Position numbers and translations under genes: made by a program. 44,943 bases of DNA, from the NCBI GenBank assembly GCA_004335635.1, contig QAXH01003024.1, forward strand, positions 1-44,943, given 5' to 3'. This DNA comes from Chloromonas sp. AAM2 (taxonomy: Eukaryota; Chlorophyta; Chlorophyceae; Chlamydomonadales; Chlamydomonadaceae). Below the pieces are notes generated by a model that did not search any database, had not been told where the DNA came from, and was given only the letters and a program-made list of their open reading frames with translations. Below, in pieces: positions 42,801-44,943 of the stretch; position 1 is the stretch's first letter, and each line of letters begins with the position of its first letter.

Positions 42801-44943
42801 TGTTCGCCACCTCTGGGGGAGTCTGCGCGTGGCGTCATTCCCATTGTATGCTGCTGCTGATCCGCTGCCCCCTTGCCATCCTGCTGCTGCCCTGCTTCCA
42901 CGGCGTCCCCCGCCGCCCGTGCCCCAGCTCCCCCGGCCCACAGCGCCCGCTGGCCCGTAGCTTGCGGCCCATCTCCTGGGGCGTTCGTGTTTGAATGGAA
43001 GGTGGTCAGGGGCTCCTGTGGTTTCCACTGTGTCCTCTCTTCCTGGTCGAGGTCCACATTCATGACCAGGGCGCCCTGCTCTGCGCGATTAGTGGCGGCA
43101 GCGAGCTCGTTGGCATGTTCCACAAGCTGCAGAACACAGTAGCACACACGACGGCAGCACACGTCGATCAATGAACAGCTATTCATGATTCATATTAGTT
43201 GCCTTCTTCCACAAGCTGCACAACACAGGAGCACACATGACAACAAGACAGTGTGTCCAATGAATATATTGTATGTTTCATACTGATTGGCATTGGGTTC
43301 ACTGAATTGCGGCTGCCTCTGTGCATTGTGCGCATTGACTCGGATGCACACAGACATCATCAACGGGGGCAAAATGTAGACCCAGCTGGTTTCAACCAAC
43401 CAACCTCCAATCCAACCAACCTCCTGTGACAACACTGCATTGCCATCCCAACCTGCCCATGCATGTCATCTGCATGTTGAAGGAAAGCTCACTGCAACTG
43501 TGTGGTGCTGCTGTGCTGGCCAACTTCATTGGCCTGGTGCGTGCTGAGCCATGCAGCGATGGATAAAGCAACAAAACGCCAACAGCCCCTTCCATTGATT
43601 CGGTCGTGCAGCAAAGGTGGCGCCTGGATAACTGCAACACAAAGCCATCAGTCCCTTACATTTCTGACTGGCCGGACAACGTGGTCCTTTGTCAGTTGCT
43701 GCAGCTTGCCCCAGCGTGATTGTTGCACGCGCGGCTGGGCAGACTGTCGGACAGCCTCACCATCTGGGCCCTGCGTCCCAGGCTGGCCGCCTGGAAGCAT
43801 CACCACACGTTCAGGCCAGTCACCACACAACAACATTACATGTCAGCAGGCCACTGTTTGGCAGGCAAATAATTCACAGCAGCAGGTTGCAAGGCGCATC
43901 TCCCACGCAACAATGGGCATATGAACACGAACGGTGTGTGGGGTCAGATTCCAGCAGCACTTGAGGGCCTTTGAAGGAGCCAGCCTTAAGATCAAGATAG
44001 CTGAGATACCCCTTACTTGGTGCGGGTTGGCGGGGTGGCTGTGGCGCAGGCCTCTGGCTGGGCGCCATGTGCTGCTTGAGCAGCTGCTCGCTCTTACTCA
44101 TGAGGTTGGCCACTTCCACGTCATCAGTCAGCCACTCCTGGACGTCCACCCCGTGCTCGCGGAAGAACACGAGAATGGCCTGGATTGTGGCGGTGATGAC
44201 CTGGAAAACACCAAACACACATCATCTGAGTTATGACATGGTTCTGGGATTCATGGAACACAGAAAGACACAGAAAGCCTGGAAAAGCCACAGCAGCGCT
44301 TGGTCAGTCATGAAACACGTCATGACTGAATTACGAGGTTGGCTTGGGCGGAACAAGATGGCAGCTGCTTAAAAAGCAGATCTTAGATCACGGATGGAAG
44401 CCCTGGCTCGGCGCACCATTCAACAGATCACAATGCAGCTTGCTTGGATGTGACCTGCCAACATGCACGCGAACAACGCATGGAAAACAGCGTTCTGTAA
44501 GCATTGTGCGGCCAGCATGGCGTGTTGCAAAGCAGTGTACCTCATCAGTGCTGCACTGGTAGGTCCCCGGCACCACCAGCTGCAGCTCCTTAGCCCGGAC
44601 CAGCACCGCTTCGCTGAACATGGAACGTTTAATGGGGCCCTTCTTGGCCTCAAAACCCCCCGGCAGGAGGCACTGCAGGTCTGACATCTGCAGATCAACA
44701 CAGCGAGTGCCCAGATCAGGTATGACACATAATGGCCAGCCCAGCTGGACTACATAAAACCTGGGATGGAACAATGGGGATTGTGGTGTCGACAGTGTAG
44801 CCTGGGCCCATCTTGGGAGTACACAGCATTGGCAGAGCAGAGTGCCTCTCGTTAACATCTGCCACCTGTTCCATCATGAGCATATGCCTGTTGGCGTTCT
44901 TGGCCACAGCGAAGACGCTAACATCGTGCAGTTGGGCTTTGTC
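6047..44943 (-). CDS. VPS13: VPS13-family bridge-like lipid-transfer protein, 5' end outside window
   Basis: One intron-rich gene fills the right 39 kb. About 73 exons join in phase (one exception at 40904-40955) and give roughly 5,275 codons ending at TGA 6047-6049. VPS13 proteins are long hydrophobic-groove rods that move bulk phospholipid between membranes at contact sites. Family marks seen in order are: NYLNNSTSSWDVMMEPW, matching the NYYN..WEP..EPW motif; six VAB repeats with their Asn (RYLILNQTGM, YVENSTTMDL, VVLTNSLPYH, FWIDNRTGFD, YIMLNDTGLT, YLIVNRCKD); FAWDEP; NSFQLDNQLLETLRPVV; SSSWFFIEHLAIGPLSVNI; a Gly-rich C-terminal segment; and a PH-like end. The N-terminal chorein domain is not in the window. 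With it the protein would exceed the 3,100-4,400 residues usual for the family, because of long disordered inserts. Exon groups and coordinates are given in the domain entries. BLTP relatives such as ATG2 lack the VAB domain, so VPS13 is the secure call. Confidence 0.95.
7159..11764 (-). other. VPS13: VPS13 exons 65-71: VPS13/ATG2-type C-terminal region
   Basis: Exons 11340-11764, 10610-11012, 9743-10138, 9274-9402, 8359-8583, 7968-8148 and 7159-7493. Exon 65 holds LGLILDLAGVGLCAKSSVYE and NSFQLDNQLLETLRPVVLSP, the family's GVSL and QIDNQ..PVVL block. An internal acceptor could shorten it to 11605, but the extra 53 codons are open and protein-like. Exon 67 ends in WFFIEHLAIGPLSVNITLAL, matching the WYFEKLHISPIKI motif, after a 90-residue disordered stretch. 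Exons 69-71 carry the ATG2-C-like amphipathic helices and the Gly-rich segment TIGVAARPTAGLIESGSKVI. This region binds lipid droplets and other membranes in known VPS13 proteins. Confidence 0.92.
8753..9071. repeat. 43-bp diverged direct repeat within an intron
   Basis: Segments 8753-8795 and 9029-9071 have equal length. Both begin cagcttgcagtga, both end tggggacag, and most bases between them match. Both lie in the intron between exons 68 and 69. The same intron has an AT-rich stretch at 8620-8725 containing a doubled aaatcatacc word. Confidence 0.7.
11943..13561 (-). other. VPS13: VPS13 exons 61-64: linker and second C2-like domain
   Basis: Exons 13357-13561, 12972-13171, 12410-12655 and 11943-12182. 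After a helical, charged segment (REVQLLELMLAKKVEMVARM) the sequence YFINLEVSVLE runs across a junction into VTGLSVASGW, an N-terminal C2 strand. NPRFSKNSHCFENIALSNTI and TLLGEAELTVGAI then give the F..LSN.I and LLGEAE strands. A 50-residue Gly-rich stretch interrupts the fold between them. The donor after exon 63 is GC (AAG|GCAAGT), and phase is kept. Confidence 0.72.
12408..12409 (-). other. GC splice donor after exon 63
   Basis: On the minus strand the junction reads AAG|GCAAGT. The exon ends in phase 0 and the next exon (12182 leftwards) starts in phase 0. This is a classic GC-AG donor consensus. Confidence 0.8.
13679..14720 (-). other. VPS13: VPS13 exons 58 (end)-60: first C2-like domain
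   Basis: The end of exon 58 plus exons 14148-14292 and 13679-13851 give a C2 beta-sandwich pattern: an initial strand LRFRIVRAHGLN, then QPLWDHEDTFRD (the P-x-W..F strand), LRVEVWAI, and after an acidic loop DFLGCVEIPLQD, the FLG..IPL strand typical of C2 domains. The usual calcium-binding Asp positions are not evident, so membrane or protein binding without calcium is more likely. C2 domains are known in some plant and algal VPS13 proteins. Confidence 0.75.
14600..15565 (-). other. VPS13: VPS13 exon 58: low-complexity linker with poly-Gln, leading into C2
   Basis: A single 322-codon exon. It begins QIAVKMAEVDDELGKHIGVM, probably the last helix after VAB repeat 6. About 230 residues of Gly/Ala/Ser/Pro-rich sequence follow, with a Gln-rich tract (RQQQLQQLQQLQQQ, near 14735-14775) that corresponds to an imperfect CAG/CTG run in the DNA. 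The last 40 residues (LEVPIGGDLRFRIVRAHGLN) start the first C2-like domain. Confidence 0.85.
15893..21747 (-). other. VPS13: VPS13 exons 46-57: VAB repeats 4-6
   Basis: Exons 21568-21747 (a further-upstream acceptor near 21796 is also phase-compatible), 20957-21170, 20547-20640, 19958-20239, 19433-19600, 18972-19125, 18432-18495, 17937-18089, 17422-17514, 17038-17194, 16686-16798 and 15893-16076. Repeat 4 is CVYAPFWIDNRTGFDLLF. Repeat 5 is VKNKYIMLNDTGLTIEYKQ, followed by VHWDNLFLEHQLVIR and WFWSGSFEF, which match the W-LR-WSG pattern of the family. Repeat 6 is VPPYLIVNRCKDVVIRLKQ, followed by MEFAWDEP and the strand AEGPTRILCFSE. Exon 49 has a Pro/Gln/Ala-rich insert of about 60 residues. 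All eleven internal junctions close in phase. Confidence 0.92.
22119..25073 (-). other. VPS13: VPS13 exons 43-45: very large disordered insert
   Basis: Exons 24532-25073, 22732-24282 (1,551 bases, 517 codons, by far the largest) and 22119-22404. The first two encode about 700 residues rich in Ser, Gly, Pro, Asn and Gln, with short His-rich and RNSQSG-type stretches and no hydrophobic core pattern, so they are predicted to be disordered. Exon 45 returns to folded-looking sequence (VKVVDTGLLTVNHGAKWVRW) before VAB repeat 4. The donor of exon 45 is uncertain. GTGCGG at 22118 keeps phase with exon 46, whereas the stronger-looking GTATGT ending at 22039 would extend the exon to 22040 but break the phase. 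The intron 24283-24531 is a multiple of three and has no stop. Confidence 0.85.
25155..25215. repeat. 23-bp direct repeat in intron 42
   Basis: The copies at 25155-25177 and 25193-25215 share tgaatga and tggatgtgtgcacag, with a single mismatch (t/c) between those blocks. They lie in the intron between exons 42 and 43. Confidence 0.85.
25875..25950. repeat. degenerate tandem repeat (ATGAGTCAGGCTAT)n
   Basis: Copies of the 14-bp unit start at 25875, 25894, 25913 and, partially, near 25926 and 25937. Spacing is close to 19 bp. They are in the intron between exons 41 and 42. Confidence 0.8.
26864..26910. repeat. dispersed repeat copy A (simple repeat plus core)
   Basis: A GAGT-rich simple repeat (26864-26880) is followed by a core, gcctgtttgcatctccgaca then agtggcacag. 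It is the most diverged of three copies. The other two are at 28075-28126 and 34286-34368. It lies in a VPS13 intron. Confidence 0.6.
28075..28126. repeat. dispersed repeat copy B (simple repeat plus core)
   Basis: A GGGT/GGTG simple repeat (28075-28091) is followed by acatctgtgtcgtccggcaa then gtcgaacag. The core matches copy C at 34338-34368 at nearly every base. It lies in the intron between exons 37 and 38. Confidence 0.75.
30442..30443 (-). other. GC splice donor after exon 31
   Basis: The minus-strand junction is CAG|GCAAGT after the codons for LPYHMQ. The next exon begins GGC TAC GTG in phase 0, so reading continues only if this GC donor is used. Confidence 0.8.
30444..32943 (-). other. 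VPS13: VPS13 exons 26-31: VAB repeats 1-3
   Basis: Exons 32823-32943, 32381-32495, 31903-32042, 31395-31530, 30830-31023 and 30444-30602. The Vps13 adaptor-binding domain is made of six beta repeats, each with one invariant Asn, and docks organelle-specific adaptors. Repeat 1 starts RYLILNQTGMTIWYWRP. Repeat 2 spans exons 28-29 as TKIIKLHSALYVE then NSTTMDLSF. Repeat 3 is IKPTVVLTNSLPYHMQ in exon 31, matching the family's NxLPY signature. The exon 31 donor is GC rather than GT. Confidence 0.9.
32270..32287. repeat. perfect 18-bp palindrome
   Basis: The sequence cataatacatgtattatg equals its own reverse complement. It is in the intron between exons 27 and 28, and no role is apparent. Confidence 0.9.
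33088..33095. repeat. left target-site duplication of the hAT element
   Basis: The word cctgcgct lies directly before the CAGGG terminus and is repeated exactly at 33817-33824 after the other terminus. Confidence 0.9.
33096..33816. mobile_element. non-autonomous hAT-type DNA transposon in a VPS13 intron
   Basis: The 721-bp element starts with cagggtttcgattag (33096-33110) and ends with its exact reverse complement (33802-33816). It is flanked on both sides by the identical 8-bp word cctgcgct (33088-33095 and 33817-33824). A CAGGG terminus with an 8-bp target duplication is the hAT superfamily signature. Both ends carry clusters of a subterminal motif, ccgtagttac/ccgtaggtac, in both orientations, plus an inner matching pair ccgtaggtact(a/g)taaccacgg at about 33204-33226 and 33703-33725. 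Such motifs are typical transposase-binding repeats. It cannot encode a full transposase. A 92-codon minus-strand frame (33391-33669) is present, without a recognisable catalytic motif. The element is AT-richer than its flanks. Confidence 0.9.
33817..33824. repeat. right target-site duplication of the hAT element
   Basis: This is an exact copy of 33088-33095 (cctgcgct), directly after the terminal ...accctg. Confidence 0.9.
34132..35168 (-). other. VPS13: VPS13 exons 23-25: WEP-type motif and link to VAB
   Basis: Exons 35004-35168, 34631-34776 and 34132-34273 join in phases 2, 1 and 2. Exon 23 reads VFSVNYLNNSTSSWDVMMEP followed by W, the family motif that precedes the VAB domain, with Trp-Asp replacing the usual Trp-Glu. 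Exon 24 gives YVGVQSSESLKAIFHPAALL, matching the following VPS13 segment. Exon 25 is a Gly/Pro-rich linker ending MGLTMPITSRVPQR that leads directly into the first VAB repeat. Confidence 0.9.
34286..34368. repeat. dispersed repeat copy C (simple repeat plus core)
   Basis: A (GAGT)n-rich stretch (34286-34330) leads into gccctttcacatctgtatcc then tccgacaaatcgaacag. Read on the minus strand, this is a conserved core followed by an ACTC-type microsatellite, as expected for the 3' end of a retroelement copy. It sits immediately upstream of the exon 25 acceptor and overlaps the pyrimidine-rich tract of that intron. Confidence 0.75.
35429..35480 (-). other. 52-nt intron between exons 21 and 22
   Basis: The donor GTGAGT follows the codons for ITDF plus AT. 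The acceptor ...ACTACACAG gives an exon starting C TGC GAT CAA. Phase 2 is kept and exon 22 then joins exon 23 in phase 2, so the intron is well supported although far shorter than its neighbours. Confidence 0.75.
35864..35865 (-). other. GC splice donor after exon 20
   Basis: The minus-strand junction is CAG|GCAAGT after codons for HFRRRIQ. The next exon starts AAG ATG GAG in phase 0. The GT two bases further on (GCAA|GTGGGC) would give phase 1 and break the frame. Confidence 0.8.
40633..40680. repeat. 30-bp-period direct repeat sharing a word with 5528-5545
   Basis: The word tgtcccagaactggcaaa (40633-40650) is repeated with one change at 40663-40680, separated by a T-rich stretch. Its 18-bp part cagaactggcaaacttct (40638-40655) also occurs exactly at 5528-5545 in the intergenic region, 35 kb away. 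Confidence 0.75.
40722..40755. repeat. GGGGTA-type G-run array in intron 9
   Basis: The plus strand reads ggggtaagggtaggggtagg and continues gtagggatagggg, with at least five runs of three or more G. It resembles a short interstitial telomere-like or G-quadruplex-forming tract. On the transcript strand it is C-rich, just after the exon 9 donor. Confidence 0.8.
40904..40955 (-). other. putative 52-nt intron with inconsistent phase
   Basis: The donor CAG|GTGAGG ends exon 8 in phase 0. The acceptor TTTTTTCCTAG opens exon 9, whose protein-like frame (FFRGETDDIWQKNRFINWQA) needs phase 2 at its start and joins exon 10 correctly at its end. The phase 0 frame would end in phase 1 and meet an immediate stop in exon 10. 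Either the base count here is off, or the true splice differs. Confidence 0.5.
43118..43275. repeat. imperfect duplication containing the exon 5 acceptor
   Basis: Segments starting ttccacaagctgc at 43118 and at 43207 can be aligned for about 65 bases, including ...cacag(t/g)agcacaca and a late gaaca/gaata-type end. The first copy holds the exon 5 acceptor (TTCTGCAG|CTTGTGGA). The second holds an equally placed TTGTGCAG|CTTGTGGA that would lead to a stop after a few codons. Confidence 0.65.

Larger units (their letters stand above)
35360..44943 (-). other. VPS13: VPS13 exons 1-22: rod/middle region
   Basis: Exons in transcript order: 44866-44943 (cut by the window edge), 44541-44687, 44017-44200, 43660-43790, 42590-43126, 42060-42282, 41549-41706, 40956-41291, 40765-40903, 40278-40564, 39857-39959, 39360-39518, 38843-39061, 38250-38394, 37763-37935, 37482-37552, 36918-37191, 36620-36724, 36351-36443 (or from 36440), 35866-36033, 35481-35608, 35360-35428. 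They encode about 1,300 residues. This part of VPS13 forms the repeated beta-groove rod that carries lipid. Recognisable pieces include LVNAVVSVFVPTWCQGPKPV (exon 13), MELNLERVSLIICND (exon 21) and YHTVQSRFSSFDK (exon 22). Exon 5 carries a Gly/Ala/Gln-rich low-complexity insert (fragment residues about 230-300). Exon 10 has a Ser/Pro/Ala-rich insert. These inserts are probably loops leaving the rod. Confidence 0.85.

Noticed and set aside
1..44943. tRNA, rRNA, CRISPR arrays, bacterial operons or phage genes
   Set aside because: I saw no cloverleaf with expected A and B boxes, no ribosomal RNA motifs, no spaced repeats of CRISPR type, and the gene structure is eukaryotic throughout.

Overview
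The window looks like nuclear DNA of a photosynthetic eukaryote, most likely a chlorophyte green alga. The reasons are intron-dense genes with GT-AG (and a few GC-AG) introns, a small gene whose first exon reads as a chloroplast transit peptide, intermediate GC content, and no bacterial-style gene packing. The species cannot be named from the sequence. I worked out exons by hand by matching splice sites and reading phase. Nothing was aligned to a database.

Layout. Bases 1-1520 hold no gene I can establish. A small five-exon plus-strand gene (1521-3461) encodes a predicted 177-residue plastid-targeted protein of unrecognised family. Bases 3462-6046 are a convergent intergenic stretch with both 3' ends. 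From 6047 to the right edge, everything belongs to one minus-strand gene, a VPS13-family bridge-like lipid-transfer protein. I can follow it through about 73 exons and roughly 5,275 codons. Its N-terminus, including the chorein domain, lies beyond 44943. Read in transcript order (right to left) it shows the rod-like middle region, the WEP-type motif before the adaptor-binding domain, six VAB repeats each with its asparagine, a very large disordered insert between repeats 3 and 4, two C2-like domains, the VPS13/ATG2-type C-terminal region and a PH-like C-terminus.

Mobile and repeated DNA is confined to introns and spacers. The clearest is a 721-bp non-autonomous hAT-type transposon (33096-33816) with perfect 15-bp terminal inverted repeats and a perfect 8-bp target duplication in one VPS13 intron. 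Also seen are a three-copy dispersed repeat joined to simple sequence, a 24-bp tandem array, duplicated intron segments, three GC-AG introns, two 52-nt introns, and one exon junction whose reading phase does not close.
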